This document shows positions 32,307 to 43,476 of a stretch of 64,000 nt of DNA, piece by piece. Source of the DNA: Lithodes maja (lineage: Eukaryota > Arthropoda > Malacostraca > Decapoda > Lithodidae); contig JBAKBP010010328.1 in NCBI GenBank assembly GCA_037953745.1, forward strand, positions 1 to 64,000. The letters run 5' to 3'. A program made the translations under genes and the position numbers. Numbering within the stretch: position 1 is the stretch's first letter; the number at the start of each line of letters is the position of its first letter. The notes below the pieces were generated by a model that was given only the letters and a program-made list of their open reading frames with translations, did no database searches and was not told where the DNA came from.

Positions 32307-33543
32307 AGGCGACGAGCAGGGAGGCTTTAGGAAGGGAAGAGGATGTGTAGATCAGATTTTTACCCTGAATTGTGTTGTGGAGAAGTATCTGGAGAAGAAA
32401 CAAAAGGTGTATGTTGCCTTTATGGACTTGGAGAAGGCCTATGACAGAGTGGATAGAGAAGGTTTGTGGAAAGTACTTAGAATATACGGAGTAGAGGGCA
32501 AGTTGCTGAAAGCAGTGAAGAGCATGTATGAGGGTGCAAAGGCGGCAGTACGTGTGGAGAGTGAGCAGAGCGAGTTCTTTGACCTGAATGTTGGTTTGAA
32601 ACAGGGGTGTGTGATGTCCCCGTGGTTGTTTACTGTATATATATGGATGGAGTTATGAAAGAAATACTATCAAGAGCAGTGGATGTTGGTGTATCGCTGA
32701 AAAGGGAGGGAATTGAGTGGAAGCTACCTATACTGCTGTTTGCGGATGATACAGTTCTGATGAGTGATAATGAATGGGAGTTGCAGGGTCTGGTAAATGA
32801 GTTTGGAACAGTGTGCGAAAAACGGAATTTGAAGGTAAATACGGGGAAGAGCAAGGTTATGGTCTTCGAAAGGGGTGAAGTCACAGAGTGTGAGGTGAAG
32901 CTGAACGGTCAGGCTATGGAGATCGTCAACTCTTTTAAGTATCTGGGCAGTGTGTTGAGTAAAGATGGGACTATGGATGAAGAGGTGCGGGAGAGGGTAC
33001 AACAGGGGAAGAGGGTTGTAGGAACGCTAAAAGCAGTAACAAGAAATAGGGTGGTCAGTATGGAAGTGAAGAAGTCCTTGCATGACAGTGTGGTAATCCC
33101 GACACTGACTTACGGAAGCGAAGCATGGACGTTGGTTGAGAGACTCAGACCAAGAGTGAGAGCAGTGGAAATGAATTACTTAAGGAGTGCGTGCGGAATT
33201 ACATGGAGGGATAGACAGACTAATGAGGAAGTAAGAAGGAGGTGTGGTGTGGAGGTAGATGTGCTGGAAAGTGTGAAAAGGAACAACTTGAGATGGTTCG
33301 GCCATATGGAACGTATGGAAAGCGAGAGAATGACTAAGAGGGTGTACGAGAGCGAGGTGGAGGGACAGAGGGGGAGAGGTAGACCGAATATGAGGTGGAA
33401 GGATGGAGTGAGGAACTACATGAATGAAGGCGGTGCTGGTTGGGGGGAGGGGCGTCGACTGACTGGGGACAGAGGTGCATGGGGGCGGTTCGTTCGTGGC
33501 CACCCCTTCGGGGATCACGGCATCAGGCAATAGATAGATAGAT
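32307..33543 (+). mobile_element. RTE-like LINE, 5'-truncated, with 10-bp target duplication
   Basis: AGTAATACAT occurs directly before (32297-32306) and directly after (33544-33553) the element, a clear target-site duplication. The element ends in ATAG repeats (33529-33543). It contains the second half of RT and the C-terminal region only. Assignment to RTE rests on the RT sequence style and the short tandem-repeat tail. Confidence 0.85.
32311..33533 (+). pseudogene. RTE-like reverse transcriptase fragment with TA-slippage frameshift
   Basis: The first frame (32311-32658) encodes the RT fingers and palm start (GGFRKGRGCVDQ, then FMDLEKAYDRVD, then QGCVMSPWLF). The frame changes at about 32635-32650 within TATATATA, which looks like an extra TA. 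The second frame continues with YMDGVMKE, the catalytic FADD box (LLFADDTVLMSD), YLGSVLS, LTYGSEAW, and the C-terminal LRWFGHMERM and RGRGRPNMRW blocks to a stop at 33531-33533. Apart from the one frameshift the coding part is well kept, so decay is recent. Confidence 0.88.
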
Positions 33544-33553
33544 AGTAATACAT

Positions 33554-33758
33554 TGATATTGAAGATAATTTTTAACACTACCTAAGTTTAGTATATACAG
33601 TATTATAATAAAGACATATCTAAAATACATGAGTCGTCGTTATAGACCTTGATCAGATTGTTTTTTGTTTTTTGTTTTTAAACACTCATGCTGTCCCACA
33701 AGACCCCCAACTGAGCCCCGACCGTGTTAATCCCTCCTTAAACATCCTAGAGGGACCC
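33554..33758. other. Short spacer, nothing recognised
   Basis: This is the right flank of the LINE insertion and continues the sequence interrupted at 32306. No coding frame or known end is visible. Confidence 0.4.
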
Positions 33759-34310
33759 TAAAGCCACTTTCACACATTCACGATGTTGGTCCCGATGTAC
33801 CCGATTTGAATATCGGGACACAACGTTGTGCAATCCCCAACGTGTGTCGGGGTCGTCGGGGAGCGTCGTGTTACCCGCGGTGTGCGGGACGTGGCAAATC
33901 GGGCTTGGCCACCAAAGGTTTGGATTTGTTCAAAAATTTCGCACGATGAACTTTTGGCGTGGTAACATCGGGTAACGTCGGGTACAACGTGTCGATGACG
34001 TGGGTCTGGCGTGTCTACATCCGGTTTTATCGGCATCGACGTGGCGGCGTCGGGGTATAAATAGTTATAATATATTACAGTAAAAGTCATGTAATCCGAA
34101 TGGCAGCGGACCGACAGTGCTTCGGATTAGTGGAGTATTATGACAACACTATAAATACGCACATGATGAATAAATAAAGACCTGATATGGTATACGGTAG
34201 GCCTATACCGTATATACCGTATATAATATTCCATAATCAACTTATATCAAACGAGTTAATAAGTTCAAATGAAAAATCAGTGTACCGGTATGATTACCGA
34301 AACACGTGTG

Positions 34311-34358
34311 TGTTAATTGTCGAGTGAGTGTGTGTGCGTGTGCGTGTGTGTGTGTTAT
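34311..34358. repeat. GT-rich simple repeat inside the DNA transposon
   Basis: GTGTGTGCGTGTGC-type sequence within the A/T-rich core. It produces a His/Thr-rich chance ORF on the minus strand. Confidence 0.8.
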
Positions 34359-34968
34359 TGTTCTTGTGTGGCTATTTCGACCGCCAATGATACACGGTAT
34401 GCAATAAATGTTATTATAATTATGCTCTATGGAATTGAATTTAATTTTACCTAATACAGTAGTGTTTATAATAGTAAAAGCCAAAGGAAATACTAAGTGT
34501 TATTGATTAATTTAACACAAGGTAGTGTTTGTGTGGGTGGATGGGTTTAGATAGAGGAGATTGTTCCTGTGTTTTCGACGATTCCATCCTAACACAAGCT
34601 ATGTTTATATCGATCCTTTTGCACAAGATAGGTTTATATCAATACATTTTACCTTCCACAATTAGAGAAAATATGATTCATCACGAAGTGTAGCCTACCT
34701 GTGGAGATTAAACGCACTGTTATATTATATACTATATGAGATATACCTTTACCGGTATATCGTTTTTTTATCGTTATTTTTATTTGCATAATAAATCACA
34801 ACAATTTTTTCCGCTGAACATGATGGCGGTGTTTAGAATAATGCTATCATCAATATTGGATTTTATAGAAATAAATCCATAACGATAGTGTTTTGTTTTT
34901 ATAGAATCCCAGCCGCACCAAAATATTCGCTCTCAATTGGTTTTCACCCATAATAATTGATTTTTTTA

Positions 34969-37088
34969 ATTACATTAAGGACAAAAGAGGGAAGAGTCAG
35001 TGAAAGATGAAAATGGAGAATTACTAGTGGAACCAGTTAAAGTGAGGAAAAGATATGCCGAGTATTTTGAATCTTTGTTAAATACAAGAGATGGAAGAGA
35101 AGCAGTGATTGAAGCAGAGGTGGATGGAGATAGGTTACCCAGGCCACCCAGGTGGCAGGGAATGAATGAAAGGATTGAGGAAAATGAGGTGAAAGAAGCA
35201 GTGAAACAAATGAGAGCGGGAAAAGCAGAAGGTTTGGATGGTATTGCTGTGGAGTGTATAAAGAAGGGTGGAGATGTGATAATAGATTGGTTGGTGAGAC
35301 TTTTCAATGTGTGCTTTGTTGTGTCAATGGTACCAATAGACTGGAAGAGTGCATGTATTGTGCCGTTGTACAAGGGGAAGGGAGATCGGCAGGAGTGTTC
35401 AGGTTATAGAGGTATTAGTTTATTGTCAGTGGTTGGAAAGCTGTATGGCAGGGTGTTGATAGAGAGGATAATAAAGTGTACCGGTACGGAAGTTGCAATA
35501 GGAGAAGAACAGTGCGGTTTTAGGAGGGGAAGAGGGTGCGTGGATCAGATGTTTGCAGTAAGACAGTTATGCGAGAAGTATTTAGAGAAGCATAAGGAGA
35601 TATTTTGGGCTTTTATGGACTTGGAAAAAGCGTATGATCGTGTGGACCGTGAAGCAATGTGGAAGGTGTTAAGGATTTATGAAATAGGAGGAAATTTGTT
35701 AGAAGCAGTTGAGAGTTTTTATGAAGGGAGCAGAGCATGTGTGAGAGTAGGAAATGGTGAGTTGAGTGAATGGTTTGAGGTAAAGGTAGGTTTGCGACAG
35801 GGTTGTGTAATGTCACCATGGCTGTTTAATATGTTTATGGATGGTGTGGTGAGGGAGGTGAAAAGGAGAACTATGGGAAGAGGATTGGGTTTAGTAGGAA
35901 AGAATGGTAGAGATTGGGAGTTGAATCAGTTGCTGTTCACTGATGACACAGCATTGGTGGCGGATTCTGATGAGAAACTGCAGCGGGTAGTCAAAGAGTT
36001 TGGTGTGGTTTGTGGAAGGAGGAAACTGAAGGTGAACGTCAATAAAAGTAAAGTAATGGTGTGTAATAGGGGAGAGCATAGGGTGAATCTAGATGTGAGG
36101 CTGGATGGGGAAATATTGGAACAAGTAGAGTGTTTTAAATATCTAGGAGGAACGATAAGCAGGAGTGGAGGTATGGAAGTGGAGGTAAAACAGAGAGTGT
36201 GTGAAGGAAGGAAGGTTTTCGGAGCAATGGGAAGTATGTGGAAGACGAGAAATCTCAGAGTGAAAGTAAAAAGTGCACTGTATCAAGGAATTGTTGTGCC
36301 AACAGTGATGTATGGGGCTGAGACATGGGCTCTGAAGAAAAAGGAGAAAAGAGGGCTGGATGTGATGGAGATGAGCTGCTTGAGGAGTATGTGTGGAGTT
36401 ACTCGTAGAGACAGATTGAGGAATGAAGAGATACGTAGGAGAGTGGGGCAGCAGGAACATTTGTCAGCCAGAGTGGACAGAAGGGTGCTGAGCTGGTATG
36501 GTCATGTTGAATGAATGGGAGATGAAAGGCTTACAAAGAGAATATGTGAGTCAGGTACAAGGGGAGATAGAAGGGCAGGAAGACCCCCATTGAGATGGAG
36601 AGACTGTGTAAGAAAGGCTTTGGATGATAGAGGAATGACTATAGATCAGGCAGAGGAAGTGGTGGTGGACAGGAGTGAATGGAGAATGCTTGTGAATAGT
36701 TGAGTGAACACGTGGTCATTTGGAGTAAGGGGTCGGGCGCAAGTTCGACTAGATAATAGTCCATCAGGCGCCTGGCCCGGGGGGACGATTAATATGAAGG
36801 GTGTGCCTGGAAGTGTGGTGGGAGGGCTTGTGGCTTTGGCTCCGCTGCATGTCTGCCTGCCGAGATCGGAACCTCTCCGGGTGGTCAGGGGCTGGGGGAG
36901 TGCTGGAGCGACCTTTGGTAACCCTGGTCTCTGGGTCTTCTCCTGGGTGACCTGGATGTGTGTGAGTTTGTGCTTTTTATCTGTGTTTATTTTTTGTTTT
37001 ATGTTGTTTTTGTGTTTTCCCTGTTCTTGCTCTGTCTTGAGTCGGCTACCCCCAAAATGGGGATTGGGCCAGAGCATATAGATAGATA
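34969..37088 (+). mobile_element. RTE-like LINE inserted in the DNA transposon, 10-bp target duplication
   Basis: GATTTTTTTA lies just before (34959-34968) and just after (37089-37098) the insert. The insert ends in ATAG repeats, as does the LINE at 32307-33543. It is 5'-truncated and contains RT and the C-terminal region, then a 3' UTR of about 370 bp (36704-37075) with a different base style, rich in G and T. Confidence 0.88.
34982..36703 (+). pseudogene. RTE-like reverse transcriptase, one internal stop
   Basis: A single frame runs from the truncated 5' end to 36703, broken only by TGA at 36512-36514, after WYGHVE; the same frame resumes directly. Blocks in order: GKAEGLDGIAVECI, YRGISLLSVVGKLYGRV, CGFRRGRGCVDQ, FMDLEKAYDRVD, QGCVMSPWLFN, the catalytic box, KYLGGTISRSGG, VMYGAETWALK, RRDRLRNEEIRRRVG and RAGRPPLRWRDCV. 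The catalytic box reads LLFTDD rather than the usual FADD; both aspartates are kept. It is closely related in layout to the LINE at 32307 but clearly a different subfamily. Confidence 0.88.
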
Positions 37089-37098
37089 GATTTTTTTA

Positions 37099-37385
37099 TG
37101 AACGGCAAGAGGAAAGGTTAGTATATAATATGTCAACAAAATAATAATATGTGGAATTTCACCGGAGGTGAAGGTTACTGTTCAGTCCGCCCGTACTTTC
37201 CCTCCCCATCTTAGTTGGTTTTCACCCATAATAATTGTTTGTTGTTATTTAAAAAAAATTATGAACGGCAAGAGGAAGGGTTATTATATAAGATTTCAAC
37301 AACAAAATAAATTAAAATAATAATATGTGGAATTTCACCGTAGGTGAAGGTTACTGTTCAGTCCGCCCATACTTTCCCTCCCCAT
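37099..37385. repeat. Tandem duplication in the DNA transposon core
   Basis: The block starting ATGAACGGCAAGAGGAA and ending CTTTCCCTCCCCAT occurs at 37098-37209 and 37261-37385. The lead-in TTGGTTTTCACCCATAATAATTG occurs before the LINE at 34938-34959 and again near 37215-37237. The unit of about 150-170 bp was therefore duplicated, and the LINE later landed in the first unit. Confidence 0.8.
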
Positions 37386-38385
37386 TTTCACCGATAAAAT
37401 ATGGGACAATGAATATTCTGTAAGCAAGTGATATATAGGATTTTTCATTAGCTTTCTAATGGTACATAATTATATGGCCTATGTACGATCAAAACTTTTA
37501 TTTTTCTTGAATATTTTTTGTCCGTCGCCGCTGTCACCCACTGGTAAATATTTTCATATAATTTAACGTTCGATACAGTTTTTAGATATTAATTTCGTAT
37601 ACCGGCAATGAATACAGATTGTTATTTACGAAGAACCAGCTCTCTACGACAAAAACTTGATTTTATATAAAAAAAATCATACGCCTATACCTTACAAAGA
37701 AATAATTCGACCTTATCTTACCTTAAACTTTACCGTTGAACGTAATACCTTTAACACCATATGTATTGATGATATCTGTCAGGCTGCCTGACGTTGTGGC
37801 GTCGTCCTCGTCGGGTCGGCCACGTGTCACCATCATAAGTCCATCGCCCCTCGTCGTTTTCCCCACGTGCCACGTCGGGGTACGGTTTTGACCGGAATTT
37901 TGACCTATACAGCATTGACGTGGCGCCGTCGTGTTGCAACCGTGGTACCATCTGGCCCGGCGTGGCTACGACGTGTCACCGTCGAGGCTTCGTCGTCAAA
38001 CGCGTACATTCTGTCACTGTCTCTGCCGATGTACCAATTTGTGTACCTCGGGGTACATCGGGACCAACATCGTGAATGTGTGAAAGTGGCTTAACCGTCG
38101 TGACCCAGTCACCAGACCCTAGCACCCAAAACATACAGCCATACAGATTCAGATTCAGATTCATATTATTTTATTTCCATAAAATAATATTCGGAGGGAA
38201 GGTGCAAGTAGTCCTCCGGGAGGGATGTGCCGCATTTCCGGAGGAACTTGTACATCAAACCATTAGCCGAGAATATTGAGGACAATACAGCAGTATGGTT
38301 AGGGAGCGTAGGTTCGCTGACCCAGGGTGGCCTATAAGGCACCACTAAAATGCACATGTGTTTAGTTGAAGAGCATAGCTACACA

Positions 38386-38880
38386 TCAAATTATATGTTT
38401 TATAATTTTACATTCTTTTAAAAGGTTGTACATAGTTCCACTGTTGAACATCCATATTATCTGTTTAGTTACATTTTCAATTGTATTATTTCTATATTTT
38501 ATTAAAGTTATACATTGCAGTATATAATGTTGAAGGGTGTGAGATCTTGGCCTATTGCACAGCCTACAACTCCTATCCTTCTCTGCAGTATTAATGCCTA
38601 ATTCCCAGTAATATTTGTAGCCTAGTCTTAACCTAGTACATACAGAATCTTTCCACTTACTTGTAACATTCCCATAATTGAATTTAGTTTTATCTACCAC
38701 CTCTCTGTAATGATGCATGGTGGCACTAGGCCTGGCTATATACTTACACTCGATATCTCTAGCTTCTTTTACTTCTTGACATTTCTTTATTTTGTTTTTT
38801 ACCTGTTTCAAAGATAGGGTACATTGTACATCAATTTCCATTTTTTCAGTAGCATTTCTAGCTATTATATCAACTCTTTC
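38386..38880 (-). pseudogene. ORF2 C-terminus of I-like LINE
   Basis: The end of RNase H (NERVDIIARNATEK, coded just right of 38841) is followed by a tail with a Cys/His motif CRLCNRPRSHTLQHYILQC, typical of the C-terminus of RNase H-bearing LINEs. It ends at the stop at 38386. It is separated from the rest of RNase H by the SINE at 38887-39209. Confidence 0.78.
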
Positions 38881-38886
38881 ATAATT

Positions 38887-39209
38887 GATATTGGTTCAGG
38901 AGTAATTTATCGAGAGGACTTCCCTAAGTGGTTAAGGCCCCATTAATTGCTCTTTCCATTCACATATGCATAGCCTACGTGAGTTGCAGTTGGGATGTGT
39001 GTACATGCTTAGATTGATATGCAGGATTCGAAGTTGCATAATAAATCGTAGGCAGTGTCCACCAAACCTTTAACTGTCTTCGTGGTGCGATGTATAAGGT
39101 GTTGATTTTCGGTGTGAGCATCCTGAGTTCGAATCCACGGACTGCCACATGTGTTTGTAAATTTCATTAATCGATTTTAGGAGTATGGTTGGTTGTTGGA
39201 AGGAACATA
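38887..39209 (+). repeat. SINE (family 2) inserted in the RNase H region of the I-like LINE
   Basis: The RNase H reading ...SHTGI stops at about 39215 and NERVD... resumes at about 38880, which locates the insertion. ATAATT flanks both sides (38881-38886 and 39210-39215), a plausible target duplication. The insert contains a B-box-like GAGTTCGAATCC near 39126 and blocks shared with 28980-29190 and 57815-58145, but in a different order from the 57.8-kb copy. Confidence 0.75.
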
Positions 39210-40248
39210 ATAATTATAGGTAATCCCTGTATGTGATGGTATCAATGAGAACACAATTTTTCTCCCTTTTAATTGGAGTTGATGTACAATATTCCGGCAT
39301 TGGATAACAATATTTTCGTATACTGGTGTTTTACAGTTTAGGGAGTCCAGAGCCCCTCTTCTGTCAACAAAGAAGCGTATAATCCCCTTCTCCTCCTTCG
39401 ATTTCTTTAAGTCCATATAATATCGCATACAATTCAGCCTGAGTTGATGATATATTATCGCTTAGCCTATAATTATATTCTGTTTCTAGCCACATGTTGG
39501 AATCTTGCATGTAATCTCTAATTAAAATCTCACAACCTGCCCTACCATTTTCCATTACCGACCCATCACAATAAACATGTGCTACTTTACCAGTGTACAT
39601 TTTGTTTATTCTCTCTTCATAAATGTTTCTTAATTCTATTGTATCATACATGTTCTTTTTCTTTTGTAATGGCATAATATCTAAAATTACGTCTTTCTCC
39701 TCCCATGGTGGGACAGGTTGTGAGTTTTCGTAATTAATACAGTTGTTTATTAAATCATAGTGTTGTATTTTGTTCACCAAATGTTTCATATATCCTTTTT
39801 TGCCTTGTCTCCAGAAGGTGCGAGTATTATTCATGCAGTCCTTTATGTATTTCAGTAGTTCGTTGCCACCTTTTAATCTTACATGTCTAATTGCTGCTAC
39901 AATATTAGTTTGTTCTACTCTATGTTTAATGCTCGGTAGCATTGTTTCAAGCTTCATTGCATCAATCATTGCATTTTTTGGGCAGTTTAAAATAATTCTC
40001 ATAGCCTCGTTTTGTATTTTTTCAAGTTTATCGAACCTTCCTTCATCAAGGCAAAAAAGGACAGGACTGGCATATTCAATGACTGACCTAATAGTACTAA
40101 TGTACATAATTTTTAGTACAGGAACACCGACACCGTTACCACTCCAAGCTAAGGCTCTCAAGGGTTGCATTCGTGCCTTACATTGTGTAGTTATATAATT
40201 CACCTCAGCTTCTTTAGCTTCTGCTGTATAACCCACATACATACCCAA
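39210..40248 (-). pseudogene. RT thumb and RNase H part of I-like LINE ORF2
   Basis: Frames at 39364-40248 and 39177-39428 cover the RT C-terminal part (TQCKARMQPLRALAWSGNGV, VIEYASPVLF) and RNase H (HVYCDGSVMENGRAG, SSTQAELYAILYGLKEI). A frameshift lies near 39370-39420 between YGLKEIE and the following part, and another near 40250. The RNase H Asp and Glu positions are recognisable. Confidence 0.8.
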
Positions 40249-41701
40249 GTACTTATAACTATTACTCTTTCTATATTCATGTTATTTATTGTTAGTTGCT
40301 TGTCAGTTCTTGCTCGACATTGAAATTTTGCTTTATCTTCATTTGCTATTAATCCTAGTTCCTGTGCTAACTTCCCAAATTTAGTCAGCGCCTGTTGCAT
40401 TTTATCAACAGTTTTGCTTTGTAGCATAATATCGTTGCATAAATTCTAATTTTAACCCCATCGGCTAATTTTAGACTTGCAAGTCTATTCAATAGTACAT
40501 TGAACAACATTGGACTTAGTACCCCACCCTGTGGTGTCCCTAAGTCCAAACTACCTTCTTCAGACAATGCTCCTTGATAAGAGACTTTAGCCCTTCGGCC
40601 ATGTAAATAGTCTCCTATCCAATGAAGCATCCTCCCTGACACCCCCATACCTGCTAGTTCATGCAGTATAATTTCTCCGTTGGCTTTATCGAATGCACCC
40701 TTGAGATCGACAAATGCCCTGCAGTAGTCAGCATCGTGTGATAGGCACTTAATGACGGCATCAGTAGTTCCTTTACCTTTGATGAACCCATATATATTAT
40801 TACTTAATTTTCCTCTTATAACATATTGCAATCTTTCTAAAAGCATTCTTTCCATCATTTTGCAAAAACAAGATGTTAAAGAGACTGGCCTAAATCCTCC
40901 TCCAGGCTTAGGGATAGGAATGATGATAGCAGTTTTCCATGCTCGGGGTAATCGACCCTCTTGATAACTCATATTGAATATATCAAGTAGTGGACCATTA
41001 TCAATGCTTGCCAAACAGTTTAATATATCATAGGTTACTCCGTCCTCCCCAGGGGCTGTACATTTCCCATGTTTAATAGCTCGAAGTAGTTCATCCCTAG
41101 TAAACATTACATCAGTGTTATCCCCTGTATTTAAAGCGTTAATAATTACTTCTCTCCTGTCCCCTTCCCATTTATTTACTGCCGCTTTGATTTCCTGAGG
41201 TATACTTTCTTTGCTTGACGCGAGTGACCATTTCTTCATTAGCTCGTTAGCGAATTTTTCAGGAGTCGGGTGTGCCACATTATCGATTTTTTTTCCTTTA
41301 ACTTTTTTAACCTCTTTCCAAATATCACCAATATTTTTACCATTTCCGATATTATTTGTAAATTTCGTCCAATACTCTCTTCTAACTTCTTTTCTAGCTT
41401 CACCGCAAATTTTTGCTGTCTCCAGCAACGTGTTTTTTGCTTCGTCCTCCCTTCCATCGTTTACCCATTTTCTATGCGCGACCTTGAGCATTTTGTTCCA
41501 TCCTTGGAGGACTTTATCGTGGGCATATTTATTATTGTTCGGCCGTTTTCTTTTCTTTGTCGTCTGAATATTACGGCTTAATGAGGTTTCTATAACTTTA
41601 ATCATGTCATCAAAGAAAGATTCAATTGATGTAGGATGATAATTACTGTACCATTTTTTAATATATTCAATAAAGTTTTGTATATCGTCTTTTGGAAGCA
41701 T
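40249..41701 (-). pseudogene. RT domain of I-like LINE ORF2, frameshift in the YADD box
   Basis: The 438-codon frame (40385-41701) carries an N-terminal linker and RT blocks APGEDGVTYDIL, FRPVSLTSCFCKMMERML, GFIKGKGTTDAVI, AFVDLKGAFDKANGE and GTPQGGVLSPMLFN. At about 40433 the reading IRIYA is followed by ACGATATT: one base is missing from the first Asp codon, and the correct frame (MLQSKTVDKM...) continues in 40200-40427. This deletion destroys the catalytic box. Confidence 0.85.
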
Positions 41702-42399
41702 TAGTTTTTTTCTATTGGCCCCGAATGCTAGTTTCCCTAGTGGAATTTTAATATCAAGAGCAAAATGATCACTGAGTAGTTCAGCCTCTACTACGCAGCT
41801 TCCATCCAGCCCTTGTCCATTTAGTATAAAAGCGCAGTCGAGTCTCGAGTTGCTTCTTCCGATCCTAGTAATTTAATGTCTTGGTAGTCTTGTACAAATT
41901 GATAAAATCTTCTACCATTCGTATTTATTTTCCCGTCGAATTCAAATTAATTATATCTAGCGTTTAAGTCCCCAGCGACAAGAGTAACCCCATTATACAA
42001 ACTATCAGGCAGAGCACTGGCATGAAAACAGTTTTGTGATATATATACGTTAACGATATTAAGGGTCCCTTCTTTTAAATATAGTTTTACTGACACTGTT
42101 TCGATCCCCTCTGATTTCATGGGCGCCTCTATTAATTCTGAGGGTATGGAATTTTTTACATATGTGGAAACTCCCCTTATATTATCATCTGAAAATAATT
42201 TATATAGTTTATACCCATTGAGTTTTATTATACTACCATTCCTATCCCCAGTTTCCTGGAGAAGAATTACGTCAGTGTCGAACTTTGTTACATAATAATG
42301 AACATCGTGCATTCTACCACCTAAGCCATTCACGTTCCATGATATTATGTTTAGATGTTTATGATCCATTATGGTGATCAATGTCCATTGATCCAACAA
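41702..42399 (-). pseudogene. AP-like endonuclease of I-like LINE ORF2
   Basis: The frame 41947-42399 starts with HLNIISWNVNGLGGR, then VILLQETGDR and LVAGDLNARYN, the APE-type endonuclease motifs. An in-frame TAA follows immediately (near 41950). Coding resumes as FDGKINTNGRRF and, after a frameshift near 41862, as SNSRLDCAFILNGQG and LLSDHFALDI, the SDH end of the domain. Confidence 0.82.
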
Positions 42400-42599
42400 T
42401 CAGCTCTTCCATATATTTAGTAAACTTATCTAAGCATGCTTGGATTTCTGTCCACCCCTCTACCACTTTTTCTTTTATTTCTTCATTATTGCCGTGTTTT
42501 GCAAGAATTTATCCTACACTGCTTAGCCCATTCTCCTTAAATTTATGTTGTTTCAATTTCACTTCTTTCCCTTTTATATTTACTTCACAAGTTATTCCT

Positions 42600-43452
42600 T
42601 TTTCTGTAGTTACCTTACTGTCCTGGGTTTTGGTTTCCTCCATTTTCTAATTTATTATGTTTTTCTGGACTTAGGATTTCCACTTCACTTTCTCCCACTT
42701 TGTTGTCACCATTTACTGTTTTGATTTCCACTTCACTTTCTTCCACTTTGTTGTCGCCATTTACTGTTTTTCTTGTAATTTTATTTATTGTTTTTTCTAG
42801 GTTTTCTATTCTATTTCCCAACTCACGGATAAACTTGAACATTTCCTTTGTTTCCTGCCACCTGGCCTCCTCTAAGTGGTTAAGTTGGCTCACCTGTGTG
42901 GGGTTGGTACTGCTACTCTGGCTGGCTGGTGAGGGGTCTCGGTCGTCAGCTGTTGGTACCCCTGGTCTCCTCCTTTCATGGTCCCTACCACTTGACCCTT
43001 GTGTTTGAGGAAGCTGTTTTGGTATTGCCCCTGTCTTTGGGTCAGAACGTATTCCTCCAATCCATGGGTTTTCGTGATCAGGTGGCGGCGGTGGTTGATG
43101 GTAGCGTGGTTGATGGGACCCCCCATGGTGTTGGTATGTCTCCCCCTCCTGGTAGCGTGTATGGGATATGTCACGGCCAAGGTCACGGCCACCGTTGCTC
43201 CCAGGTTTCTTGGGACACTGTACGCGCGCGTTGTGTTCCCCCCACAGTTACAACAGTAAGGCACCATTCTGATGTTATTATTAATTTTGTCTCTACATTT
43301 GGCAGAGCGATGTCCTCTACCACAAAATCTGCACCTTGCATCCGCCTGGCAGGACCAAGCTTTATGGCCCCATCTACTGCAGTTCAGGCATAGGTCGTCC
43401 TGTTCTTTGTATGGAGCTAAATATTTGTAACCTATGCCTACACTTACACTTA
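42600..43452 (-). pseudogene. gag-like ORF1 of I-like LINE, CCHC zinc knuckles
   Basis: On the minus strand, 43390-43349 encodes CLNCSRWGHKAWSC and the next stretch encodes CRFCGRGHRSAKC. These are two clear CCHC knuckles, and a third degenerate one begins CCNCGG near 43255. Downstream is a low-complexity part and a charged coiled-coil-like part with repeated VNGDNKVxESEVEI units (42660-42760). Frameshifts occur, since no frame spans the region. The 5' part of ORF1 is missing. Confidence 0.72.
42660..42765 (-). repeat. Short tandem repeat in LINE ORF1
   Basis: A 51-bp-scale unit is present twice (ATTTCCACTTCACTTTCT...CCATTTACTGTTTT on the plus strand). It encodes the repeated KTVNGDNKV(E/G)ESEVEI segment. 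Confidence 0.75.
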
Positions 43453-43476
43453 GTTACACTTAGTTGTATTCCGTCG

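Larger units (their letters stand above)
33762..38091. mobile_element. Non-autonomous DNA transposon with perfect 41-bp TIRs (PIF/Harbinger-like TSD)
   Basis: The left end 33762-33802 and the right end 38051-38091 are perfect inverted repeats starting AGCCACTTTCACACATTCAC. TAA flanks both ends (33759-33761 and 38092-38094). A 3-bp TAA/TTA duplication is typical of PIF/Harbinger, but TIR sequence alone does not prove the superfamily. Both subterminal regions (33800-34065 and 37770-38050) are rich in CGTCG/CGTG motifs, unlike the A/T-rich core. No transposase is present. Removing the LINE insertion at 34969-37088 leaves an element of about 2.2 kb. Confidence 0.85.
38149..43452 (-). mobile_element. 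I-like LINE (gag-like ORF1, EN-RT-RNase H ORF2), decayed
   Basis: Read on the minus strand it starts within ORF1 at about 43452, directly next to the 3' end of the CR1-like LINE, and ends with a 3' UTR and GATTCA-type tail at 38149-38165. It combines CCHC knuckles in ORF1 with endonuclease, RT and an RNase H domain in ORF2, the layout of I-clade LINEs. ORF2 has several frameshifts and stops and a SINE insertion at 38887-39209, so the copy is dead. Confidence 0.8.
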
